Shown piece after piece: positions 1-5,468 of a stretch of 5,468 nt of DNA. Within the stretch, counting starts at the first letter, position 1. Each line of letters opens with the position of its first letter. The position numbers and the translations under genes are program-made. The stretch is from an uncultured Nitrosomonadales bacterium (lineage in GTDB: Bacteria; Pseudomonadota; Gammaproteobacteria; Burkholderiales; Gallionellaceae). The notes beneath the pieces are model-generated. The model was not told the origin of the DNA, made no database searches, and worked only from the letters and a program-made list of their open reading frames with translations. The DNA lies in the NCBI GenBank assembly GCA_903934275.1, contig CAIZNF010000047.1, positions 1 through 5,468 of the forward strand. The letters are read 5' to 3'.

Positions 1-110
1 AATGCTGTTCACTTAACCGTTCGTGGTAAGCTTGTCGAACCACCCGCTACGCAACCAGAGCCCTTCGACAAGCTCAGGGCGAACGGAAATCTTATTAAGT
101 GAACAGCATT
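1..110. repeat. MITE/REP-like inverted-repeat element
   Basis: A perfect 16-bp terminal inverted repeat is formed by 1-16 (AATGCTGTTCACTTAA) and 95-110. Inside it, 17-39 and the reverse complement of 64-86 match at 19 of 23 positions and share the core AGCTTGTCGAA; the right arm has 8 extra bases (87-94). Each arm also holds its own small hairpin: GTGGT/ACCAC (23-27/39-43) on the left and GCCCT/AGGGC (60-64/76-80) on the right. This core is a very common dispersed repeat in environmental proteobacterial genomes, where it yields spurious reading frames such as those translating to VRPELVEG or SLSNHP. No transposase is present, so it would be non-autonomous. It begins at base 1, so the left end may be cut by the window, and no target duplication can be judged. 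Confidence 0.75.
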
Positions 111-166
111 GCACCAGAGCCAGAATTTCTGCCATGACCGTTAGCCAGTCAAAACAAGAGAAGCGA

Positions 167-195
167 TTTACCGGCCTGCCCAGCTTGCGTATAAT
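167..195 (+). promoter_or_regulatory. sigma70-type promoter of guaB
   Basis: The -10 hexamer TATAAT (190-195) matches the consensus perfectly. A -35 TTTACC (167-172, 4/6 to TTGACA) lies upstream with the ideal 17-bp spacer. Transcription would start near 202, giving a leader of about 18 nt that contains GGGAG (208-212), seven bases before the guaB ATG. I see no clear PurR-type palindrome in 111-219. The promoter lies 57 bp downstream of the inverted-repeat element and is not interrupted by it. Confidence 0.8.
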
Positions 196-219
196 GCGCT
201 CTTTGCCGGGAGTTGTTCC

Positions 220-1680
220 ATGCGCATCATTCAAAAAGCACTAACCTTTGACGACGTTCTACTCGTCCCAGCCTATTCCAACGTGTTGCCGCGCGATGTC
301 AGCCTGCGCACCCAGCTCACCCGCAACATCAGCCTGAACATTCCGCTACTATCTTCCGCGATGGATACCGTCACGGAATCACGCTTGGCCATCGCCTTGG
401 CGCAAGAGGGCGGCATCGGCATCGTGCATAAGAACATGTCGGGATACGCACAGGCCGCCAAAGTCGCCAAAGTTAAGCGTTTTGAAAGCGGTGTGGTCAA
501 AGATCCCATCACCATTACGCCGGACATGACCGTGCGCAACGTGCTCGGTTTGACGCGCCAGCACAAGATTTCCGGCTTGCCGGTGGTGCAAGGTAAGCTG
601 TTGGTGGGCATTGTGACCAACCGCGACCTGCGCTTCGAAAATAATCTGGATCAACCGATCCAAAACATCATGACGCCGCGCGAGCGGCTGATTACCGTCA
701 AGGAAAATACCAGCTTGGAAGAGGCGCGCAACCTGATGCACCAGCACCGCATCGAGCGCGTACTGGTGGTTAATGATGCATTTGAATTGCGCGGGTTAAT
801 GACGGTAAAAGATATTTTGAAATCCAGCGAACATCCGTCGGCCAGCAAAGACAGCTTTGGCCGCCTGCGCGTCGGCGCGGCAGTCGGCGTGGGCGAAGGC
901 ACGGAAGAGCGCATTGCGTTACTGGCTGACGCAGGCGTAGATGTGATCGTGGTGGATACAGCACACGGCCATTCACAGGGTGTACTGGAACGCGTCAAAT
1001 GGGTGAAAAACAATTTTCCTCAGATTGACGTGATCGGCGGAAATATAGCCACCGGCTCGGCGGCGCAGGCGTTGCTGGATCACGGTGCGGACGGCGTAAA
1101 AGTCGGCATCGGCCCCGGTTCGATTTGCACCACGCGCATCGTTGCTGGTGTCGGTGTACCGCAGATTGCCGCAATTCAGGGAGTGGCAAAAGCTTTACTG
1201 GGAACCGGTGTTCCGCTGATCGCCGACGGCGGCATCCGCTACTCCGGCGACATTGCCAAAGCCATTGCGGCAGGCGCACATACCGTGATGCTGGGCGGAT
1301 TATTTGCCGGAACAGAAGAAGCACCCGGCGAAATCGAGCTTTACCAGGGCCGCTCCTACAAGCCCTATCGCGGCATGGGCAGTTTGAGCGCAATGCAACA
1401 AGGCTCCAGCGACCGCTACTTCCAGGAAGGCGAAGGCAATCAGGATAAACTGGTGCCGGAAGGCGTGGAAGGGCGCGTGCCATACAAAGGCAGCGTGCTG
1501 GCGGTGATACACCAACTGATGGGCGGCTTGCGCTCCAGCATGGGCTATCTCGGATGCGCCGACATAGCCACCATGCACACCAAGGCCGAGTTCGTCGAAA
1601 TCACCTCCGCCGGTATGCGCGAATCGCATGTGCATGACGTGCAGATCACCAAGGAAGCGCCGAATTACCATATTGATTGA
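220..1680 (+). CDS. guaB: Inosine-5'-monophosphate dehydrogenase
   Basis: A cytoplasmic enzyme, usually tetrameric, that oxidises IMP to XMP with NAD+; this is the first committed step of guanine nucleotide synthesis. At 486 aa it is close to the usual bacterial length (~488). The N-terminal barrel segment shows [10 protein letters not shown] (residues 8-17). Two CBS domains, which bind adenine nucleotides in this family, are inserted at about 94-142 and 153-203. The catalytic loop [11 protein letters not shown] places the nucleophilic cysteine at C303. The mobile flap has the Arg-Tyr dyad R399-Y400 followed by [14 protein letters not shown] 220 is supported by GGGAG seven bases upstream and by the promoter at 167-195. 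It is probably cotranscribed with guaA, which starts 497 bp downstream, but the intergenic gap is enlarged by an inserted cassette. No defect was seen. Confidence 0.98.
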   Translation: MRIIQKALTFDDVLLVPAYSNVLPRDVSLRTQLTRNISLNIPLLSSAMDTVTESRLAIALAQEGGIGIVHKNMSGYAQAAKVAKVKRFESGVVKDPITITPDMTVRNVLGLTRQHKISGLPVVQGKLLVGIVTNRDLRFENNLDQPIQNIMTPRERLITVKENTSLEEARNLMHQHRIERVLVVNDAFELRGLMTVKDILKSSEHPSASKDSFGRLRVGAAVGVGEGTEERIALLADAGVDVIVVDTAHGHSQGVLERVKWVKNNFPQIDVIGGNIATGSAAQALLDHGADGVKVGIGPGSICTTRIVAGVGVPQIAAIQGVAKALLGTGVPLIADGGIRYSGDIAKAIAAGAHTVMLGGLFAGTEEAPGEIELYQGRSYKPYRGMGSLSAMQQGSSDRYFQEGEGNQDKLVPEGVEGRVPYKGSVLAVIHQLMGGLRSSMGYLGCADIATMHTKAEFVEITSAGMRESHVHDVQITKEAPNYHID

Positions 1681-1710
1681 GCTAGTAGCTTGTGGCTGGT
1701 AGCGGGTAGC
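1680..1710 (+). repeat. Left arm of inverted repeat flanking the cassette
   Basis: These 31 bases match the reverse complement of 2142-2172 at 27 of 31 positions, with mismatches at arm positions 5, 12, 15 and 19. The arm is built from a degenerate 6-7-nt unit, roughly NGTAGCT. Part of it (1688-1697, GCTTGTGGCT) also pairs perfectly with 1722-1731, so an alternative local 10-bp hairpin with a 24-nt loop can form. No U-tract follows, so it is not an intrinsic terminator. Confidence 0.8.
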
Positions 1711-1743
1711 AAAAAGCTTAGAGCCACAAGCCAACAGCGGGTT

Positions 1744-1797
1744 GGAGGGTAAATGCCGATTGAGTCGTATCGTTCACTTTTGGTATAGCAAAAATCG
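1744..1797 (+). other. Interrupted 5' end of the four-helix-bundle gene
   Basis: A strong Shine-Dalgarno (GGAGGG, 1744-1749) precedes an ATG at 1753-1755. That frame reads MPIESYRSLLV, then TAG (1786-1788), then QKS, and runs without a shift into the ATG at 1798. The family normally starts with a segment ending in V-W-Q-K, so the TAG sits where a tryptophan (TGG) is expected; one G-to-A change would explain it. A small hairpin, CCAAC/GTTGG (1731-1735/1741-1745), overlaps the Shine-Dalgarno. The natural start therefore now gives only 11 residues, unless the stop is suppressed. Confidence 0.75.
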
Positions 1798-2118
1798 ATG
1801 GATTTTGTTGTGCTGGCTTACCAGTTGCTTGGTAGGTTTCCCAAGAATGAACAATATGGACTGACCAGCCAGATGCAGCGTGCGGCGGTTTCCATTCCAT
1901 CAAACATTGCAGAAGGAAAGGAACGTCACTCGGATCGGGAGTTTGCCCGGTTCATAGCGATTGCGTTGGGCTTTCTGGCCGAGCTTGAAACACAGCTTTT
2001 GATTGCCCAAAGGCTCGGCTATTTGGACGAAGCCAGCTTGCAAGTAGCAACGGCGCAAGCCGACGAAATAGGAAAGATGTTGCGCAGCCTACACAAAAAA
2101 TTGAGTATTACAAATTAA
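1798..2118 (+). CDS. Four-helix-bundle protein (23S rRNA IVS family), N-terminally truncated
   Basis: The 106-residue frame has the hallmarks of the small four-helix-bundle family first found in 23S rRNA intervening sequences. [27 protein letters not shown] covers residues 14-40 in two adjoining blocks (FPKNEQYGL, then TSQM through IAEG). Next come a helix with the [17 protein letters not shown] pattern and a final helix ending in lysines. The molecular role of the family is unknown; related folds include the Avd accessory proteins of diversity-generating retroelements. Full-length members have about 115-125 residues, and reading from ATG 1753 would give 121 codons, so the first 15 positions are cut off by TAG 1786-1788. 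ATG 1798 has no Shine-Dalgarno, but lies nine bases after that stop, so reinitiation is possible. It could be a recent pseudogene, a shortened functional protein, or a gene rescued by suppression. Confidence 0.7.
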   Translation: MDFVVLAYQLLGRFPKNEQYGLTSQMQRAAVSIPSNIAEGKERHSDREFARFIAIALGFLAELETQLLIAQRLGYLDEASLQVATAQADEIGKMLRSLHKKLSITN

Positions 2119-2141
2119 CCACGTTCGGCCAACCGCCGTTC

Positions 2142-2172
2142 GCTACCCGCTACAAGCAACCAGCTACGAGCT
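2142..2172 (+). repeat. Right arm of inverted repeat flanking the cassette
   Basis: The reverse complement of these bases matches the left arm (1680-1710) at 27 of 31 positions. In an RNA transcript the two arms could pair as a long imperfect stem with the small gene in the loop. The arm ends four bases before the guaA ATG and contains ACGAG (2166-2170), the only recognisable, weak Shine-Dalgarno for guaA. If the arms pair, that ribosome binding site would be partly buried. Confidence 0.8.
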
Positions 2173-2176
2173 ATTC

Positions 2177-3757
2177 ATGCACAAAAAAATCCTCATCCTC
2201 GATTTCGGTTCCCAATACACCCAACTCATCGCGCGCCGCGTGCGTGAAACTCACGTCTATTGCGAGCTGCATCCTTACGACGTTGGCGATGAATTTATTC
2301 GCGCGTTTAATCCTTCTGGAATTATTCTTTCCGGCGGGCCGAATTCGGTGACCGAAGGCGACACGCCGCGCGCACCGCAGGTCGTGTTCGATCTGGGCGT
2401 ACCGGTACTGGGCATCTGCTACGGCATGCAGACCATGGCCGCACAACTGGGCGGCGCGGTGGAAAACGGGCTGGTGCGCGAATTCGGCTATGCGGAAATT
2501 CGTGCGCAGGGGCATTCTGCTTTGCTGCGCGATATTCAGGATCGCACTAATGCGCAAGGCCACGGGCTCATCGACGTGTGGATGAGCCACGGCGATAAAG
2601 TGACAGTGCTGCCACCAGGGTTCTCGGTCATCGCCAGCAACACCACCACGCCCATCGCTGGCATGGCAGACGAAACGCGACGTTTTTACGCGCTGCAATT
2701 CCATCCAGAGGTGACGCATACCCATCAGGGCAAAGCGATGCTGGGCCGCTTTGTGCATGACATCTGCGGCTGCGCGCAAGACTGGAACATGCCGGACTAT
2801 ATCGGCGAAGCGGTGGAAAAAATCCGCGCCCAGGTCGGCAGCGACGAGGTGATCCTTGGGTTGTCCGGCGGAGTGGATTCTTCGGTGGCGGCGGCGTTGA
2901 TTCATCGCGCCATCGGCGATCAACTGATCTGCGTGTTTGTGGACAATGGCCTGCTGCGCCTGAACGAAGCCGAGCAGGTGATGGAAACTTTTGGCAATCA
3001 CCTGCACATGAAGGTCATTCACGTGGATGCCAGCGCAGAGTTTTTGCATCACCTGACCGGCGTGACCGACCCTGAACAAAAACGCAAAATCATCGGGCGC
3101 GAGTTCGTCGAAGTGTTTCAACGCGAAGCCAAAAAACTGCCGCAAGCCAAGTGGTTGGCGCAAGGCACTATCTATCCCGACGTGATCGAATCGGCCGGGG
3201 GCAAGAACAAGAAAGCGCACAAGATCAAGTCACACCACAACGTCGGTGGCCTGCCGGAGAGCCTGCACCTCAAACTGCTCGAACCATTGCGTGAATTATT
3301 CAAGGACGAGGTGCGCGAACTTGGCGTAGCGTTGGGCTTGCCGCACGACATGGTATACCGCCATCCGTTCCCCGGCCCCGGCCTCGGCGTGCGCATCCTC
3401 GGCGAAGTAAAACGCGAATACGCCGACCTGCTACGCCGTGCGGATGCCATCTTCATCGAAGAATTGCACACCACCAAGGATGAAAATGGCAATTCTTGGT
3501 ACACCAAGACCTCGCAAGCCTTTACTGTGTTTCTGCCAGTCAAGAGCGTCGGTGTAATGGGCGATGGGCGCACCTATGAATGGGTCGTTGCGCTGCGCGC
3601 GGTGCAGACGCAGGACTTCATGACCGCACACTGGGCAGAGCTACCTTACTCGTTACTAGGCAGGGTTTCCAACCGCATCATCAACGAAGTACGCGGCATC
3701 AACCGCGTGGTGTATGACATCTCCGGAAAACCGCCTGCTACGATCGAGTGGGAATGA
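2177..3757 (+). CDS. guaA: GMP synthase (glutamine-hydrolysing)
   Basis: Converts XMP, ATP and glutamine to GMP, AMP and PPi in the cytoplasm, using the XMP made by GuaB upstream. It has 526 aa, the normal family length. The class I glutamine amidotransferase domain (about 4-195) has the nucleophile C81 in GICYGMQ and the H176/E178 pair in FHPEV. The ATP pyrophosphatase domain begins near 205 and has the P-loop LSGGVDSS (229-236) and the substrate-lid motif IKSHHNVGG (350-358). The C-terminal dimerisation domain has the [14 protein letters not shown] block and ends in the family's conserved ATIEWE tail. ATG 2177 has only a weak upstream ACGAG, which lies in a cassette arm. The last codons form the probable attachment site of the downstream integrase; the coding sequence is restored and complete. 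Confidence 0.98.
   Translation: MHKKILILDFGSQYTQLIARRVRETHVYCELHPYDVGDEFIRAFNPSGIILSGGPNSVTEGDTPRAPQVVFDLGVPVLGICYGMQTMAAQLGGAVENGLVREFGYAEIRAQGHSALLRDIQDRTNAQGHGLIDVWMSHGDKVTVLPPGFSVIASNTTTPIAGMADETRRFYALQFHPEVTHTHQGKAMLGRFVHDICGCAQDWNMPDYIGEAVEKIRAQVGSDEVILGLSGGVDSSVAAALIHRAIGDQLICVFVDNGLLRLNEAEQVMETFGNHLHMKVIHVDASAEFLHHLTGVTDPEQKRKIIGREFVEVFQREAKKLPQAKWLAQGTIYPDVIESAGGKNKKAHKIKSHHNVGGLPESLHLKLLEPLRELFKDEVRELGVALGLPHDMVYRHPFPGPGLGVRILGEVKREYADLLRRADAIFIEELHTTKDENGNSWYTKTSQAFTVFLPVKSVGVMGDGRTYEWVVALRAVQTQDFMTAHWAELPYSLLGRVSNRIINEVRGINRVVYDISGKPPATIEWE
3733..3757 (+). other. Candidate attL core at the guaA 3' end
   Basis: The last ~25 bases of guaA, including the stop codon (core GATCGAGTGGGAATGA, 3742-3757), are the likely crossover region. 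The guaA 3' end is a documented integration site for genomic islands carrying tyrosine recombinases, and such a gene lies 298 bp downstream in the expected orientation. Integration there keeps guaA intact because the element supplies the same terminal codons. No second copy was found in the window, so attR must lie beyond 5468. The exact borders are not visible from one junction. Confidence 0.55.
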
Positions 3758-3762
3758 TTTTG

Positions 3763-3845
3763 CGTCTGGCAGCGTAGCGCAACGACTGGCAGTGTATCAA
3801 CGAAAAGCCCTGTATTTACAGGGCTTTTCTGCTTTATGTCTGGCA
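3763..3845 (+). repeat. Short CTGGCA direct repeats beside the att core
   Basis: Two 14-bp near-copies (3763-3776 and 3783-3796, 12/14 identical, 20-bp period) both contain CTGGCAG. A third GTCTGGCA lies at 3838-3845 and matches 3764-3771 exactly. The ~20-bp period, about two helical turns, and the position next to the presumed attachment site would suit arm-type binding sites for the integrase. The repeats are short, so chance cannot be excluded. Confidence 0.35.
3802..3834 (+). terminator. Rho-independent terminator after guaA
   Basis: GAAAAGCCCTGT (3802-3813) pairs perfectly with ACAGGGCTTTTC (3818-3829) around a 4-nt ATTT loop. The T-rich right side continues as TGCTTT. The A-run on the left and T-run on the right mean it could also end transcription from the opposite strand. 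It lies 44 bp past the guaA stop, and would end the guaBA transcript before the integrase region. If the island begins inside guaA, this terminator belongs to the island. Confidence 0.85.
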
Positions 3846-3980
3846 AAGTCCGGTAATGACAAGTAGCGACAAGCAAGTTTTTTTCATGGTTCTATCGATG
3901 GTACAATCTTCCAAGATACCATTCGTTCATCGTAATACCATTGGAAAAAATTTGGTTAGATAATGGTATCAAATATGAAC

Positions 3981-4023
3981 AAGTCCAATAAATACGTGGG
4001 TTGTAGCGGTATTTATTGGATTT
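3981..4023 (+). other. Stem-loop upstream of the integrase gene
   Basis: TCCAATAAATAC (3984-3995) and GTATTTATTGGA (4009-4020) form a perfect 12-bp inverted repeat with a 13-nt loop. In RNA a G-U and two A-U pairs extend it to 3981/4023. No T-run follows, so it is unlikely to be a terminator. It lies between the two ATGGTATCAAAT copies and overlaps the -35 region of the proposed integrase promoter, so it could be an operator or part of the recombination complex. Confidence 0.6.
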
Positions 4024-4029
4024 CATAAT
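4001..4029 (+). promoter_or_regulatory. Possible integrase promoter
   Basis: CATAAT (4024-4029, 5/6 to TATAAT) is preceded at 17 bp by TTGTAG (4001-4006, only 3/6 but with the conserved TTG). Transcription would start near 4036, inside the ATGGTATCAAAT copy at 4031-4042, and run 20 nt to the ATG. The inverted repeat covers the -35 side and the direct repeat covers the start point, an arrangement that would allow a bound protein to repress it. Confidence 0.4.
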
Positions 4030-4055
4030 CATGGTATCAAATCGCCGGAGGAAGC

Positions 4056-5249
4056 ATGCTGACTGATACAAAATTACGGAATCTCAAGCCTGAAGCCAAG
4101 GCGTACAAGGTCAGTGACCGTGATGGTCTATATGTCACCGTCTTGACCACAGGCACGGTATCGTTCCGCTATAACTACAGCATCAACGGACGGCAAGAGA
4201 CGCTGGTGATCGGGCGTTATGGTGCTGGGGGTCTGACACTGAAGGAAGCTAGGGAGAAGCTTTCATTGGCGAAAAAGGATCTTGTTGCCGGCAAGTCGCC
4301 ATCCAGAACCAAGGCGAGAGAAAAGCAAAAGTCCAAGGATGCCGATTCCTTTGGTGAGTGGGCGGAGCTATGGTTGAAGAATCACCAGATGGCCGATTCC
4401 ACCCGAGATATGCGGCGATCAGTCTATGAGCGCGACCTCAAGGAGCCGTTTGGCAAGCTCAAGATGGGGGAAATATCCCATGAGGATCTGCGTGCCTTGT
4501 GTGACAAGATCGTTGCCAGAGGTGCACCGGCCACGGCGGTCCATGCCAGAGAGGTGTTGCAGTTGGTATATCGCTATGCGATGGAGAAAGGGCATAAGCA
4601 TGACAACCCGGCCGACTTGGTGCGGCCAACGTCTATCGCAAGATTTCAACCCAAGGATCGGTCACTATCGCCGGAAGAGATCGGGGTGATGTATCAGTAT
4701 CTGGAGTACGTTTCAACCGCACCTACGATCAGGCTTGCGGTCAAGTTGTTACTGTTGACCATGTTGCGCAAGTCAGAATTGGTCGAGGCAGTATGGACAG
4801 AGATCAATTTCACTGATGCGATTTGGACTATCCCAGGTGAGCGAATGAAGCGGCGCAATCCGCACAATATCTACCTGTCGAGACAGGCTCTGGATATTTT
4901 TGTCGCTCTTAAGACCTGCGCTGGTGGCTCACGTTACGTTTTGCCATCACGCTACGATCCTGACATACCGATGAGCAAGGCGACCTTGAACCAAGTCACC
5001 AAGCTGGCCTATATGGCAGCACAGAAGGATGGTAAGACGCTGGACAAATTTGGGCCGCATGATTTAAGGCGGACTGCCTCGACGCTACTGCATGAGGCTG
5101 GATACAACACGGACTGGATTGAAAAGTGTCTGGCCCATGAACAGAAAGGGGTGAGGGCCGTTTACAACAAAGCCGAGTATGCAGAACAGCGGCGCGTGAT
5201 GTTGCAGGAATGGGCGGACATGATAGACAGGTTTGCTACACGCTCCTGA
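4056..5249 (+). CDS. Tyrosine recombinase, P4/DUF4102-type island integrase
   Basis: Catalyses site-specific integration and, with an excisionase, excision of its element through a covalent DNA-tyrosine intermediate. At 397 aa it is typical of P4-like island integrases. The N-terminal arm-binding (DUF4102-type) domain covers about 2-88, with DGLYVTV and a GRYGAGGLTLKEAR block. A SAM-like core-binding domain lies at about 98-180. The catalytic domain keeps the whole set: R238 in MLRKSE, K265, H335 and R338 in HDLRR, H361 in LAHEQ, and nucleophile Y370 in VYNKAEY. ATG 4056 follows GGAGG (4047-4051) at good spacing. It reads away from guaA, next to the presumed attL, as usual for guaA-targeting islands. 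Its 3' end overlaps the convergent AlpA-like gene by 14 bp. It looks intact and active. Confidence 0.95.
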   Translation: MLTDTKLRNLKPEAKAYKVSDRDGLYVTVLTTGTVSFRYNYSINGRQETLVIGRYGAGGLTLKEAREKLSLAKKDLVAGKSPSRTKAREKQKSKDADSFGEWAELWLKNHQMADSTRDMRRSVYERDLKEPFGKLKMGEISHEDLRALCDKIVARGAPATAVHAREVLQLVYRYAMEKGHKHDNPADLVRPTSIARFQPKDRSLSPEEIGVMYQYLEYVSTAPTIRLAVKLLLLTMLRKSELVEAVWTEINFTDAIWTIPGERMKRRNPHNIYLSRQALDIFVALKTCAGGSRYVLPSRYDPDIPMSKATLNQVTKLAYMAAQKDGKTLDKFGPHDLRRTASTLLHEAGYNTDWIEKCLAHEQKGVRAVYNKAEYAEQRRVMLQEWADMIDRFATRS

Positions 5250-5460
5250 GTCCTGGGGCTGACGGAAGCAATGCCGCTGACTTTCGCTGCTCGATCCATG
5301 CCTCAATTTCTTGCAAGTCCCACGCAACCAAACGCGTGGTGATAGAGAAACGCTGAGGAAACTCTCCCCGTTTTTCCATATTAAGAATTGTTCTCTCAGA
5401 AAGAGGCACGATTGTTAGCAGGCGCTTGCGGTTAATCAGTGCCTTCCCCGGTTTTTTCAT
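5236..5460 (-). CDS. AlpA-family regulator / excisionase-like DNA-binding protein
   Basis: A 74-residue protein resembling AlpA of P4-like elements, a small winged-helix-turn-helix (MerR/Xis-like) regulator. Residues 13-32 (RLLTIVPLSERTILNMEKRG) fit the helix-turn-helix, followed by the FP dipeptide (34-35), a wing (FSITTRLVAW, 38-47) and the family's typical DLQEIEAWIEQR helix (48-59). AlpA proteins are known to control integrase expression and promote excision; that role is inferred here from family and position. The gene is convergent with the integrase and shares 14 bp with its 3' end. ATG 5458-5460 is preceded on its strand by GAGGAA, which is closer than normal. Only eight bases remain before the window edge and no upstream stop is seen, so a start further upstream is possible. 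Confidence 0.8.
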   Translation of the reverse strand: MKKPGKALINRKRLLTIVPLSERTILNMEKRGEFPQRFSITTRLVAWDLQEIEAWIEQRKSAALLPSAPGLRSV

Positions 5461-5468
5461 TTCCTCGA

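Larger units (their letters stand above)
1680..2172 (+). mobile_element. Putative IVS-like cassette between guaB and guaA
   Basis: A ~493-bp segment bounded by inverted 31-nt arms (1680-1710 and 2142-2172) and containing a four-helix-bundle gene. It fills nearly all of the guaB-guaA gap: it starts at the final A of the guaB TGA and ends four bases before the guaA ATG. Members of this protein family are known from intervening sequences in 23S rRNA genes, which also have complementary ends that form a stem. No transposase is encoded and no target duplication is evident. Treating it as a mobile unit is inference from the arms, the gene family and the exact fit between two conserved genes. Confidence 0.5.
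3898..4042. repeat. Iterated GGTATC-type sites upstream of the integrase
   Basis: ATGGTATCAAAT occurs exactly twice as a 12-bp direct repeat (3963-3974 and 4031-4042). The same core occurs inverted as GATACCATT (3915-3923) and AATACCATT (3934-3942), with a degenerate ATGGTAC at 3898-3904. GATACCATT and 3962-3970 form a perfect 9-bp inverted repeat. The last copy lies between the integrase promoter and its Shine-Dalgarno. Such clusters in an attP-side region commonly bind the integrase arm domain or the excisionase; which protein binds here is inference. Confidence 0.7.

Noticed and set aside
13..244. Two ~73-aa reading frames on opposite strands over the left repeat
   Set aside because: They translate the dispersed repeat (VRPELVEG/SLSNHP-type peptides) and the guaB promoter; such frames are well-known spurious predictions.
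651..1734. Several 68-162-aa minus-strand frames and a 107-aa plus-strand frame within guaB
   Set aside because: All overlap the full-length guaB with its catalytic motifs; compositions are arginine/cysteine-rich, typical of out-of-frame translation.
1680..1735. Intrinsic terminator after guaB
   Set aside because: The 10-bp hairpin 1688-1697/1722-1731 has a long loop and no U-tract, and guaA follows with no clear promoter of its own.
2171..3220. 349-aa minus-strand open frame opposite guaA
   Set aside because: It lies antisense to a highly conserved gene, shows no recognisable motif and is rich in His/Arg/Ala as expected for a shadow of a high-GC gene.
3898..4042. CRISPR-like array
   Set aside because: Repeats are only 8-12 bp, in mixed orientation and with unequal spacing; they fit protein-binding sites better.
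3758..4055. tRNA gene as the integration target
   Set aside because: I found no cloverleaf or TPsiC-like sequence here; the guaA 3' end is the better candidate target.
4419..4689. Open frames of 76-87 aa on both strands within the integrase
   Set aside because: They overlap the core-binding region of a complete integrase and show no domain features.
5085..5327. 80-aa minus-strand frame across the integrase 3' end
   Set aside because: It overlaps both the integrase catalytic region and the AlpA-like gene in another frame, and has no motif.

Overview
The window has two parts: a conserved chromosomal purine locus, and the first ~1.7 kb of what looks like an integrated genomic island. The core genes are about 55-60% GC by eye and most resemble beta/gammaproteobacterial proteins. 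The repeat at the left edge and the guaB-guaA order suggest an environmental betaproteobacterium, perhaps of the Gallionella/Nitrosomonadales type. That placement is inference from style and was not tested by alignment.

Positions 1-219 hold a ~110-bp MITE/REP-like inverted repeat and then a good sigma70 promoter. guaB (220-1680, IMP dehydrogenase) and guaA (2177-3757, GMP synthase) encode the two consecutive steps IMP -> XMP -> GMP. Both are full length and keep all the catalytic residues I could check. A ~490-bp cassette (1680-2172) lies between them. Its ends are 31-nt inverted arms (27/31 complementary), and it carries a small four-helix-bundle gene of the family known from intervening sequences in 23S rRNA. 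The cassette starts on the last base of the guaB stop codon and ends four bases before the guaA ATG. Its gene appears to have lost its normal start to an amber codon (TAG at 1786-1788) where the family usually has a Trp codon; the rest of the frame is open.

The 3' end of guaA is a known target for island integrases. Directly downstream are a strong intrinsic terminator, a 300-bp AT-richer region full of short repeats (GGTATC-type sites in both orientations, CTGGCA repeats, a 12-bp-stem hairpin), a tyrosine recombinase of the P4/DUF4102 type with a complete catalytic set (4056-5249), and a convergent AlpA-like regulator/excisionase gene (5236-5460, minus strand). I read this as the attL side of an island in guaA, with the recombination module next to its attachment site. 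The cargo and attR lie beyond the right edge.

No new defence or metabolic system is visible. The most unusual items are the arm-flanked cassette inside guaBA and its amber-interrupted gene.
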